Part shown: positions 41,973-50,720 of the stretch, one piece after another
Numbering within the stretch: position 1 is the stretch's first letter
Layout of the letters: every line of letters begins with the position of its first letter
DNA from: Streptomyces sp. McG3
GTDB lineage: Bacteria > Actinomycetota > Actinomycetes > Streptomycetales > Streptomycetaceae
Direction of reading: 5' to 3'
NCBI RefSeq assembly: GCF_018619185.1
Contig: NZ_JAAXYC010000003.1
Span: forward strand, 1 to 64,000
DNA length: 64,000 nt
Translations under genes and position numbers: made by a program
Notes under the pieces: generated by a model
Databases searched by the model: none
What the model was told of the DNA's origin: nothing
What the model saw: the letters and a program-made list of their open reading frames with translations, nothing else

Positions 41973-42000
41973 AGGGCCGCACCCCATGGGGTGCGGCCCT
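41973..42000 (+). terminator. Terminator of the rpsF-ssb-rpsR-rplI operon
   Basis: AGGGCCGCACCCCA and its exact complement form a 28-bp perfect palindrome followed by TTTCT. The core GCACCCCATGGGGTGC is the same as in the terminator at 14,416. Confidence 0.9.
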
Positions 42001-42074
42001 TTCTGTCTCCTGCGACCCTGTCTTCTCCGTCTACAGGACTCGGGTCCCGGACTTCCCGCCTCGGGATGCACGGT

Positions 42075-42088
42075 GTTTCACGTGAAAC
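42075..42088. other. parS site, perfect (cluster of four, site 1)
   Basis: GTTTCACGTGAAAC, exact match, between the rplI terminator and the MATE gene. Confidence 0.92.
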
Positions 42089-42097
42089 GGGCGGCCG

Positions 42098-42111
42098 GTT
42101 TCACGTGACAC
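42098..42111. other. parS-like site with one mismatch (cluster site 2)
   Basis: GTTTCACGTGACAC differs from the consensus at one position in the right arm. It is spaced 23 bp centre to centre from sites 1 and 3. Confidence 0.75.
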
Positions 42112-42120
42112 GGGCCGCCT

Positions 42121-42134
42121 GTTTCACGTGAAAC
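42121..42134. other. parS site, perfect (cluster site 3)
   Basis: GTTTCACGTGAAAC, exact match, 23 bp from each neighbouring site. Confidence 0.92.
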
Positions 42135-42143
42135 GGGGCGCCG

Positions 42144-42157
42144 GTTTCACGTGAAAC
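42144..42157. other. parS site, perfect (cluster site 4)
   Basis: GTTTCACGTGAAAC, exact match, 20 bp beyond the stop codon of the convergent MATE gene. Confidence 0.92.
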
Positions 42158-42176
42158 AGGCCGTGAGGCATACGGA

Positions 42177-43514
42177 TCAGCGCGTGGCTCCGGTGACGAT
42201 CCACCGGCCCGACCGGGTACGCAGCCAGAGCGTGATGAGGCGGACGGTCATCATCAGCGTCATGGCCCACCAGAGCGCGGTGAGCCCGCCGCCGAGGGAG
42301 GGCACCAGGAGCGCGACGGGTGCGAAGACGGCGAGTGTCACCAGCATCGCCCAGGCGAGATAGCGTCCGTCGCCGGCTCCCATCAGGACGCCGTCCAGGA
42401 CGAAGACCACGCCGGCGATCGGCTGGGAGACCGCCACGACCAGGAGCGCGGGGAGCAGGGTGTCCTTCACCGAGGGGTCGCTGGTGAAAAGCGGGATGAA
42501 GAGAGGGCGGGCGAGCACGATCAGGACGCCGAGCGCGATGCCGCAGCCGATACCCCACTCGACCATGCGGCGGCAGGCCTCACGGGCGCCCTTCTCGTCG
42601 TTCGCCCCCAGATAGCGGCCGATGATCGCCTGCCCGGCGATGGCGATGGCGTCGAGCGCGAAGGCGGTCAGACTCCAGAGGGAGAGGATGATCTGGTGCG
42701 CGGCGATGTCGACGTCCCCGAGCCGGGCGGCGACGGCGGTGGCGATCATCAGGACGGCGCGCAGGGACAGGGTCCGGATCAGCAGAGGCACGCCGGCCCG
42801 TGCGCTGGCCCTGATGCCGGCCGCGTCGGGGCGCAGGGAGGCGTTGTGCCTTCGGGCTCCGCGGATCACCACGACGAGATAGGCGGCGGCCATTCCGACC
42901 TGGGCGATCACCGTTCCCCAGGCGGATCCGGCGATGCCGAGCCCGGCACCGTAGACGAGGGTGACGTTGAGGGCGGCGTTCACCGTGAAACCGCCGATGG
43001 CGACGTACAGCGGGGTGCGGGTGTCCTGGAGGCCGCGCAGGACACCGGTGGCGGCGAGCACGACGAGCATGGCCGGGATGCCGAGGATGGAGATCCTCAG
43101 ATACGTGATGGCGTACGGAGCCGCGGTGTCGGACGCGCCGAAGATGTCGACGAGCCACGGGGCCGTCGGGATCGCGAGGGCGACGACAGCCGCTCCGAGC
43201 AGCAGGGCGAGCCAGATGCCGTCCATGCCCTGGCGGATGGCGGCGGGGAGATCGCCCGCCCCCACGCGGCGGGCGACGGCCGCCGTGGTCGCGTAGGCGA
43301 GGAAGACGAAGATGCTCACGGCCGTCATCAGGAGGGCTGCGGCGATGCCGAGGCCGGCCAGCTGCGGGGTGCCGAGGTGGCCGACGACGGCGCTGTCGAC
43401 CATCACGAACAGGGGCTCGGCGACGAGTGCGCCGAATGCCGGGACGGCCAGGGAGATGATCTCGCGGTCGTGCCGTCGGCGGCCGTTCTTCGGGGTCGCG
43501 GGGGCCTTGGTCAT
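42177..43514 (-). CDS. MATE family efflux transporter (DinF-like)
   Basis: I start at ATG 43514 (445 residues); a TTG three codons upstream is possible. It has twelve hydrophobic segments in two similar halves. EIISLAVPAFGALVAEPLFVMVDSAVVGHLG at the start is typical of the DinF branch, and GLQDTRTPLYVAIGGFTVNAALN marks the first-half boundary. In the second half ALDAIAIAGQAIIGRYLGAND repeats the first motif. These proteins export drugs or metabolites using Na+ or H+. A -10/-35 pair just upstream predicts a leaderless message. The gene is conserved between rplI and dnaB in Streptomyces. Confidence 0.92.
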   Translation of the reverse strand: MTKAPATPKNGRRRHDREIISLAVPAFGALVAEPLFVMVDSAVVGHLGTPQLAGLGIAAALLMTAVSIFVFLAYATTAAVARRVGAGDLPAAIRQGMDGIWLALLLGAAVVALAIPTAPWLVDIFGASDTAAPYAITYLRISILGIPAMLVVLAATGVLRGLQDTRTPLYVAIGGFTVNAALNVTLVYGAGLGIAGSAWGTVIAQVGMAAAYLVVVIRGARRHNASLRPDAAGIRASARAGVPLLIRTLSLRAVLMIATAVAARLGDVDIAAHQIILSLWSLTAFALDAIAIAGQAIIGRYLGANDEKGAREACRRMVEWGIGCGIALGVLIVLARPLFIPLFTSDPSVKDTLLPALLVVAVSQPIAGVVFVLDGVLMGAGDGRYLAWAMLVTLAVFAPVALLVPSLGGGLTALWWAMTLMMTVRLITLWLRTRSGRWIVTGATR

Positions 43515-43521
43515 GAGGGTC

Positions 43522-43551
43522 AATCTAATCTTCCACAGGTAAGAGATGCAA
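43522..43551 (-). promoter_or_regulatory. Promoter of the MATE gene, predicted leaderless
   Basis: On the minus strand TTGCAT (43551-43546) and TAGATT (43527-43522) are separated by 18 bp, close to the housekeeping consensus. The -10 ends 7 bases before ATG 43514 and no ribosome site is present. Confidence 0.6.
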
Positions 43552-43702
43552 TTGGTCTACGGCCCTTACTTGTGCCCCGGTGGGGCCTTCCCTCCCGCGC
43601 CGTTTGCGGTGATCTTGAAATGAGGGCGAAAGTTTTTCTCCCCCACAGTCAGTGGATGGAGAATGCGCAGGTCAGGATGGTCACGCCGCTATCGCTATGA
43701 GT

Positions 43703-43791
43703 TTGTCCACAGTGCTGTCCCCCGGTCCGTGCACAGGTTCGGCAGGGTTCTCCACAGCATCTGGTCCGTCGTCCACATGCCCTGTGGATAA
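43703..43791. promoter_or_regulatory. Cluster of DnaA boxes upstream of dnaB
   Basis: There are two perfect boxes: TTGTCCACA at 43703-43711 and TGTGGATAA (complement TTATCCACA) at 43783-43791. Two have one mismatch: TTCTCCACA at 43748-43756 and TCGTCCACA at 43769-43777. All lie within 90 bp, just upstream of the likely dnaB promoter. Confidence 0.7.
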
Positions 43792-43796
43792 CCAGA

Positions 43797-43825
43797 TTGG
43801 CTGACGGTGCGGAGGGGCCTACCGT
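43797..43825 (+). promoter_or_regulatory. Candidate dnaB promoter
   Basis: TTGGCT and TACCGT are separated by 17 bp and start 6 bp after the last DnaA box. The predicted leader to GTG 43973 is about 140 nt. Confidence 0.5.
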
Positions 43826-43972
43826 GGTGCGGCGCCCGCACTCCGTTCCGGCACCGGAATCCACCGAACCAGATGCGCCGGAAGTGGAGTCGGGCGACCT
43901 GTTTGTCGGTGCCGTGCCGTAAGAAAGAGTGGCACGGCTAGGTCCGCGATGCGGACGGGAGGAGGCGGCCCG

Positions 43973-45448
43973 GTGAGCATTCCCGAGCCTTTGGACGACC
44001 CCTGGACCGAGACCGGTCCCGGGGACCGTCTGCCCGTCTCCCGTCAGCGTCGCGGGGACCGCAAGGGGCGTGAGGACCGCCACGACCGCGGCTCGGACGA
44101 GGCCTGGGAGGGCGGCTCCCCCGGGTTCGAGCGGGTGCCGCCCCAGGATCTCGACGCCGAGCAGTCGGTCCTCGGCGGCATGCTGCTGTCCAAGGACGCC
44201 ATCGCGGACGTCGTGGAGATCATCAAGGGGCACGACTTCTACCGCCCCGCCCACGAGACCGTCTACACGGCGATCCTCGACCTCTACGCCAAGGGCGAGC
44301 CGGCCGACCCGATCACGGTAGCCGCCGAGCTGGTCAAGCGCGGGGAGATCACCAAGGTCGGCGGAGCACCGTATCTGCACACCCTGGTGCAGTCCGTGCC
44401 CACCGCGGCCAACGCCTCGTACTACGCGGAGATCGTCCACGAGCGGGCGGTGCTCCGGCGACTGGTCGAGGCGGGCACGAAGATCACGCAGATGGGATAC
44501 GCGGCCGACGGGGACGTCGACGAGATCGTCAACTCCGCGCAGGCCGAGATCTACGCGGTCACCGAGCAGCGCACCAGTGAGGACTATCTCCCCCTCGGCG
44601 ACATCATGGAGGGCGCGCTCGACGAGATCGAGGCCATCGGGTCGCGCAGCGGCGAGATGACCGGTGTGCCGACGGGCTTCACGGACCTCGACGCCCTGAC
44701 GAACGGCATGCACCCCGGCCAGATGATCGTCATCGCGGCCCGCCCCGCCATGGGCAAGTCCACGCTGGCGCTGGACTTCGCGCGCGCCGCGTCGATCAAG
44801 AACAACCTGCCCAGCGTCATCTTCTCCCTCGAAATGGGGCGTAACGAGATCGCGATGCGTCTGCTGTCGGCCGAGGCACGGGTGGCCCTGCACCACATGC
44901 GGTCCGGCACCATGACGGACGAGGACTGGACGCGGCTCGCCCGCCGGATGCCCGAGGTCTCGGCCGCTCCGCTGTACATCGACGACTCCCCCAACCTGTC
45001 GATGATGGAGATCCGCGCGAAGTGCCGCCGGCTCAAGCAGCGCAACGACATCAAGCTCGTGATCATCGACTATCTGCAGCTGATGCAGGCCGGTGGATCG
45101 AAGCGTTCCGAGAGCCGTCAGCAGGAGGTCTCGGACATGTCCCGAAACCTCAAGCTGCTGGCCAAGGAGCTGGAGGTCCCGGTGATCGCGCTCTCGCAGC
45201 TGAACCGTGGTCCCGAGCAGCGCACGGACAAGAAGCCGATGGTGTCCGACCTGCGTGAGTCCGGTTCCATCGAGCAGGACGCCGACATGGTCATCCTGCT
45301 CCACCGCGAGGACGCGTACGAGAAGGAGTCGCCGCGCGCGGGCGAGGCGGACATCATCGTCGGCAAGCACCGTAACGGTCCGACGGCCACCATCACCGTG
45401 GCGTTCCAGGGGCACTACTCCCGCTTCGTGGACATGGCGCAGACCTGA
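43973..45448 (+). CDS. dnaB: Replicative DNA helicase
   Basis: The 491-residue protein starts at GTG 43973 behind GGGAGGAGG; an earlier ATG at 43949 lies before that site. Residues about 1-45 are a charged actinobacterial extension. The N-terminal hexamerisation domain starts at PPQDLDAEQSVLGGMLLS. The RecA-like motor has Walker A ARPAMGKST (Lys262), SLEMGRNEIAMRLL, Walker B LVIIDYLQLM and the arginine-finger region HRNGPTATI near the end. No intein is present, although DnaB is a common host for them. It unwinds DNA ahead of the fork. The gene stands alone and is preceded by a DnaA-box cluster. Confidence 0.97.
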   Translation: MSIPEPLDDPWTETGPGDRLPVSRQRRGDRKGREDRHDRGSDEAWEGGSPGFERVPPQDLDAEQSVLGGMLLSKDAIADVVEIIKGHDFYRPAHETVYTAILDLYAKGEPADPITVAAELVKRGEITKVGGAPYLHTLVQSVPTAANASYYAEIVHERAVLRRLVEAGTKITQMGYAADGDVDEIVNSAQAEIYAVTEQRTSEDYLPLGDIMEGALDEIEAIGSRSGEMTGVPTGFTDLDALTNGMHPGQMIVIAARPAMGKSTLALDFARAASIKNNLPSVIFSLEMGRNEIAMRLLSAEARVALHHMRSGTMTDEDWTRLARRMPEVSAAPLYIDDSPNLSMMEIRAKCRRLKQRNDIKLVIIDYLQLMQAGGSKRSESRQQEVSDMSRNLKLLAKELEVPVIALSQLNRGPEQRTDKKPMVSDLRESGSIEQDADMVILLHREDAYEKESPRAGEADIIVGKHRNGPTATITVAFQGHYSRFVDMAQT

Positions 45449-45749
45449 CGGATCGCCGCCCGTGCGGGCATGTGTGCCCGAGGTCCCTTTCCCCGCCCCG
45501 ATCGGTCCGGACCCACCCGGCCCCCCGGGTCCAGGGAACTCCTGGCTCATCAGGGAAAGGGATGGGGAAAGGGGTTCAGTCCGGCCACGGTCGAGGGCGG
45601 AGCCGGATCGCCGAGCAGGCGCGGTACGCGGAGCAGCCTGGGCAGGCCGTCCACTCTGCGCATGTCGTGCCCGAAATATCTTCTGAGGGTGCGGTCGTCG
45701 GCCCCGGAGCTCGGGCGCGAGGTCCGGGGCCCCGGAGGGGCTCCGCCCC
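45449..45749. other. Intergenic region between convergent dnaB and dienelactone hydrolase
   Basis: No convincing gene lies in these 301 bp; the frames present are GC-bias shadows. GGACCC...GGGTCC with an inner ACCCGG/CCGGGT (45509-45532) is a possible dnaB terminator. GAGGGGC-TCC-GCCCCTC at 45736-45752 touches the end of the hydrolase gene. Confidence 0.5.
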
Positions 45750-46544
45750 TCAGACCTTCACCAGGGCGCGGGCGAGAAGCGGAAGCAGGCGGTCCCAGTG
45801 GTGCCGCAGTCCGGCCGGGTCGAAGGCGTCGGTGTCGGACATGGTGAAGCCGTGGACGGTGCCGGGGTAGATCTCGGAGGTGTAGCCGACGCCCGCGGCG
45901 TCCAGGAACCCGTTGAGCTCGCCGAGCGCCTCGGGCGTGATGTCCGTCGCCGCGTGGCCGAAGTGGACCTCGGCGGTGAGGCGGCGCAGGCTGTCGGGCC
46001 CGTCGGCGGCGACCGGGGCGTGGAACGCGGCGACGGCGGCCACCTGTCCGGGGTGGGCCGCGGCGGTACGGGTCGCCAGGAGGCCGCCGATGCAGTAACC
46101 GGTCACCGCGACCGGTCCGGCGTCCACCTCGGGCTGGGCCGAGAGGTACGTGAGGTAGGCGTCCGCGTCGCGCGCGACGCGTTCGGCGGTGTGTGCCTCG
46201 ATCAGGGGCATCAGCCGGCCGATGAGCGCGGGCCGGTCCTCTTCTGCGATGTGCTCGGGAAGATCGACGACGGGTGTCGGGCCGTTCCGGTAGAAGAAGT
46301 TGGGGACGAGCACGTAGTAGCCGTGCCCGGCCAGTTCGCGGGCCATCTCCCGCAGTACGGGACGGATGCCGAAGGCGTCCGCGTACATCAGCACCCCCGG
46401 ATGCCGCTCGCCTTGTTCGGGGTAGGCGGCGAAGGCGTCGGCCAGGCCGTCCGTGGTGGGGATCTGCACGGTCTTGGTGGGAATGGTGGATCTTCCTTCC
46501 TGGGAGTTCGCCGCTGTCGTCCGCGGCGCTGACTTCCGGAGCAT
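45750..46544 (-). CDS. Dienelactone hydrolase family protein
   Basis: The alpha/beta hydrolase has the family triad: Cys in VTGYCIGGLLA, Asp in HFGHAATDIT and His in YPGTVHGFTM. GVLMYADAFGIRPVLREMA near the start is also typical. It probably hydrolyses an ester or lactone in the cytoplasm; the true substrate is unknown. From ATG 46544 (preceded by GGAGCGAGGTGG) it has 264 residues. Family members usually begin at the PTKTVQIPTTDG segment, which here is preceded by AAGGAAG and an ATT codon, so an ATT start near residue 21 is an alternative. It is divergent from argG. Confidence 0.85.
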   Translation of the reverse strand: MLRKSAPRTTAANSQEGRSTIPTKTVQIPTTDGLADAFAAYPEQGERHPGVLMYADAFGIRPVLREMARELAGHGYYVLVPNFFYRNGPTPVVDLPEHIAEEDRPALIGRLMPLIEAHTAERVARDADAYLTYLSAQPEVDAGPVAVTGYCIGGLLATRTAAAHPGQVAAVAAFHAPVAADGPDSLRRLTAEVHFGHAATDITPEALGELNGFLDAAGVGYTSEIYPGTVHGFTMSDTDAFDPAGLRHHWDRLLPLLARALVKV

Positions 46545-46590
46545 TCGACCACCTCGCTCCGCTGCCGGGCCACCGCACCTGGACGTCGTG

Positions 46591-48074
<1,484 letters not shown>

Positions 48075-48160
48075 CCGGGAGCGTCGTCGGCCCTGGTCCG
48101 GGCCGCGACTCCGCGGAAAAGGGTTCGTCAGGGAGCCCTGCGTCGGGTAGGGGTTGGACC

Positions 48161-49537
48161 ATGACTTCCAGCGACGCAGACCTGCTTCCCGGTACCCGAC
48201 GCGCCCTGCTGCACCGCATCGCCGTCGCCCAGAGGGACGGCCGCGCGCCGTCCCTCGTGGCCGCGGTGCGGCGGCAGGGCCGTACGGCCTGGAGCGGGGC
48301 GCGTACGTGCGTCGAGGGGCATGCTCCCGACGCCGATACGCAGTACCGGATCGGTTCGATCACCAAGACGTTCACCGCCGTTCTGGTTCTGCGGCTGCGG
48401 GACGAGGGCCTGATCGACCTGGACGACCCCTTGGAGAAGCACCTCCCCGGCACGGTGGCGGGCGGGGTGACCGTCTTTCAGCTGCTGGGCCACAGCGCGG
48501 GGCTGGGCGCCGAAGCACCCGCCCCCTGGTGGGAGCGGACGCCCGGCGGCCTGCGGCCCGAGCTCGCCGACGTGTTGGGCGACCGGCCGCAGAGGCATCC
48601 GGCCGGTCATCGCCATCACTATTCCAACCCTGGCTACACCCTGCTCGGTTCACTGGTGGAAGCGGTCCGTGGCGTCTCCTGGGAGGAGGCGCTGCGCCGC
48701 GAGATCCTGGAGCCGCTGGGTATGCACCGCACGACGCGTGGGCCCGTGGCTCCGCACGCGGGCGGCTGGGCCGTCCACCCCTGGGCCGATGTCATGCTGA
48801 GCGAACCCGCCGAGGACCTCGGGATCATGGCGCCCGCCGGTCAGCTCTGGTCCACCGCGGCCGACCTGCTGCGGTTCGCCGCCTTCCTGACCGAGGGCGA
48901 CGACCGGGTCCTGTCGGCCTCCTCCGTACAGGAGATGCGGACGCCCGCCGCACCGGCCGAGACGGGCGGCAGCGGTTACGGTCTCGGACTCCAGATCGTC
49001 GGGGGCGAAGAGCGCGTGCTCTTCGGGCACTCGGGATCGCTTCCCGGGTTCGTCGCCGGCCTCTGGGTCAGCGAGGACGACGACGTGGCCGCGGTCGTTC
49101 TCGCCAACGTCACCTCGGGGCTGCCCGCCGCGACGGTGGCCGCCGAACTCCTGGGGATCGTGGCCGAGGCCGAGCCGCGGATCCCGGAGCCCTGGCGCCC
49201 GCTGCCCGAGGTGGACGACGAGCTGCTCGCGCTGACCGGGATCTGGCACTGGGGCACCCACCCGGTCACGCTGAGGCTCACGCAGGACCGGGGCCTGCAG
49301 CTCACGCCGCTGGGAGGCAAGGGACGGGGCGCGGCCTTCACGTACGGTCCGGACGGCACCTGGACGGGCCGGAACGATTACTACGCGGGGGAGACCCTGC
49401 GCGTCGTACGCAAGGACGACGGCACGGTGGACCACCTCGACCTCGGCTCGTTCGTCTTCACCCGGGAGCCGTACGAGGCGGGCGCGGCCGTGCCCGGCGG
49501 CGTGGACGCGGAGGGCTGGCGCGGGCTCGCCGGCTGA
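48161..49537 (+). CDS. Serine hydrolase / class C beta-lactamase-like protein
   Basis: The 458-residue protein starts at ATG 48161; TAGGGG 7 bases upstream suggests a leaderless message. It has the beta-lactamase (PF00144) motifs in order: Ser66-Ile-Thr-Lys69 in GSITKTF, Tyr-Ser-Asn near 154 (HHYSNPGYTLLG) and His-Ser-Gly near 290 (LFGHSGSLPGF). There is no signal peptide, so it is probably cytosolic and an esterase or peptidase rather than an antibiotic-degrading enzyme. Residues about 355-450 form a C-terminal beta domain (LTGIWHWGTHPVTLRL) of the DUF3471 type. It is rightward and alone, with two parS sites beyond its stop. Confidence 0.88.
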   Translation: MTSSDADLLPGTRRALLHRIAVAQRDGRAPSLVAAVRRQGRTAWSGARTCVEGHAPDADTQYRIGSITKTFTAVLVLRLRDEGLIDLDDPLEKHLPGTVAGGVTVFQLLGHSAGLGAEAPAPWWERTPGGLRPELADVLGDRPQRHPAGHRHHYSNPGYTLLGSLVEAVRGVSWEEALRREILEPLGMHRTTRGPVAPHAGGWAVHPWADVMLSEPAEDLGIMAPAGQLWSTAADLLRFAAFLTEGDDRVLSASSVQEMRTPAAPAETGGSGYGLGLQIVGGEERVLFGHSGSLPGFVAGLWVSEDDDVAAVVLANVTSGLPAATVAAELLGIVAEAEPRIPEPWRPLPEVDDELLALTGIWHWGTHPVTLRLTQDRGLQLTPLGGKGRGAAFTYGPDGTWTGRNDYYAGETLRVVRKDDGTVDHLDLGSFVFTREPYEAGAAVPGGVDAEGWRGLAG

Positions 49538-49562
49538 GCTTCCGGCCGGGTCGCGGGTGGGC

Positions 49563-49576
49563 GTTTCACGTGAAAC
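49563..49576. other. parS site, perfect
   Basis: GTTTCACGTGAAAC, exact, in GGGCGTTTCACGTGAAACGCCC, 26 bp after the serine hydrolase stop. Confidence 0.92.
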
Positions 49577-49586
49577 GCCCACCCGC

Positions 49587-49600
49587 GTTTCACGTGAAAC
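49587..49600. other. parS site, perfect
   Basis: GTTTCACGTGAAAC, exact, 24 bp centre to centre from the previous site and 19 bp from the end of the convergent GNAT gene. Confidence 0.92.
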
Positions 49601-49618
49601 GCCTACCGTCCGCGCCCT

Positions 49619-50071
49619 TCAGAGCGCCAGCTTGAAGCCCACATGGCTGGCGGTGAAGCCGAGCCGCTCGTAGAAGCGGTGCGCGTCCTCACGGGTGACG
49701 TCCGAGGTCAGCTGCACCAACTGGCAGTTCTGGCGGCGGGACTCGTCCACCGCCCACTGGATGAGCTGGGTGCCGAGGCCGCTGCCGCGCTCGTCGGCGT
49801 GGATGCGGACCCCCTCGATGATCGAGCGCGTCGCGCCGCGGCGGGACAGCCCCGGGACGACGGTGAGTTGCAGTGTGCCGACGACTCGGTCCTCGCGAAC
49901 GGCGACGACCACGTGCTGGTTCGGGTCGTCGGCCAGCCGCTGGAAGGCCTCCTGGTAGGGGGCGAGGTCGTCCGGTGACTCGCGCTGAGCACCGAGAGGG
50001 TCGTCGGCGAGCATCGCGACCACTGCGGGCAGGTCGTCCGGGACGGCGAGGCGTATGGCGAGATCACTCAT
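49619..50071 (-). CDS. GNAT family N-acetyltransferase
   Basis: The 150-residue protein starts at ATG 50071; TAGGAT lies 7 bases upstream, so the message is probably leaderless, and an earlier ATG at 50080 is less likely. It has a single GNAT fold: RLAVPDDLPAVVAML at the N-terminus, VVGTLQLTVVPG on strand 4, IHADERGSGLGTQLIQWAVD (acetyl-CoA loop R/Q-x-x-G-x-G/A) and AHRFYERLGFTASH at the end. Substrate unknown. It is convergent with the serine hydrolase gene. Confidence 0.9.
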   Translation of the reverse strand: MSDLAIRLAVPDDLPAVVAMLADDPLGAQRESPDDLAPYQEAFQRLADDPNQHVVVAVREDRVVGTLQLTVVPGLSRRGATRSIIEGVRIHADERGSGLGTQLIQWAVDESRRQNCQLVQLTSDVTREDAHRFYERLGFTASHVGFKLAL

Positions 50072-50121
50072 GATCGGCATCCTAGGACGGCCCCGGGGGG
50101 TGTCGCGCCGATCAGGCTCGG

Positions 50122-50580
50122 TCAGACCGGGACCTTGAGCTCTTCGACGGCCCTGACCAGAGGAGCGAGCTCAGGGTTCTCGGCCGCCTCGTCCAGTGCC
50201 GCCCGCAGTGCGGTGTCGTTCGTCGGCCGGGCGGCCTCCAGCAGCGTGAGCCCGGCCTCGGTGACGTCGGTGTAGATGCCGCGACGGTCGGTGTCGCACA
50301 GGTAGCGGGTCAGCAGCCCCCGGTCCTCGAGCCGGGTGACGAGCCGGGTGGTGGCGCTCTGGCTGAGGACGACGGCGTCGGCGACCTGCTTCATCTGGAG
50401 ATGCCCGCCGGTGCCGTTGTGCTGTCGGCTCAACACGTCGAGCAGGGAGTACTCGCGTGCGCTGAGCCCGTGGCCGGCCTGGAGGGCCCGCTCGATCCGG
50501 GCCTCGATCTTTCCGTGGAGCAGGGAGAGCGCGCACCAGCTCTGGGCGATGGCGGTCAGGGCGGGGTCGGTCGCTGTCAT
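50122..50580 (-). CDS. MarR family transcriptional regulator
   Basis: The 152-residue protein starts at ATG 50580 behind GGAGGAGAG. The winged-helix core is EYSLLDVLSRQ, MKQVADAVVLSQSATTRLVTRLEDRGLLTRYL and DRRGIYTDVTEAG, with the DxR wing characteristic of MarR. Long helices at both ends form the dimer. It is transcribed divergently from an MFS exporter, and the 140-bp region between them carries repeated ATTGCA motifs. It therefore most likely represses the exporter and itself until a small-molecule ligand binds. Confidence 0.92.
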   Translation of the reverse strand: MTATDPALTAIAQSWCALSLLHGKIEARIERALQAGHGLSAREYSLLDVLSRQHNGTGGHLQMKQVADAVVLSQSATTRLVTRLEDRGLLTRYLCDTDRRGIYTDVTEAGLTLLEAARPTNDTALRAALDEAAENPELAPLVRAVEELKVPV

Positions 50581-50629
50581 GTCTCTCTCCTCCGGGCGGG
50601 AGCTGCGTGACTCCAGGATAGGGGACGTC

Positions 50630-50700
50630 TGCAATAGCCCGCGCTTGCAATTAGCCAGCGTCTGCAATTATTGTGGACGCTTGTAAGGCGCAGACGCAAT
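50630..50700. promoter_or_regulatory. Repeated TGCAAT operator elements in the marR-MFS divergent region
   Basis: TGCAAT occurs at 50630-50635, 50646-50651 and 50663-50668, spaced 16-17 bp. Weaker copies follow: TGTAAG at 50682 and CGCAAT at 50695. On the minus strand they read as ATTGCAGACG / ATTGCAAGCG direct repeats. Confidence 0.6.
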
Positions 50701-50720
50701 CTTCAGGGAAGGTGAAACCC

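Noticed and set aside
43973..45448. Intein in dnaB
   Set aside because: The helicase motifs run on without interruption and the length (491) is normal for the actinobacterial protein.
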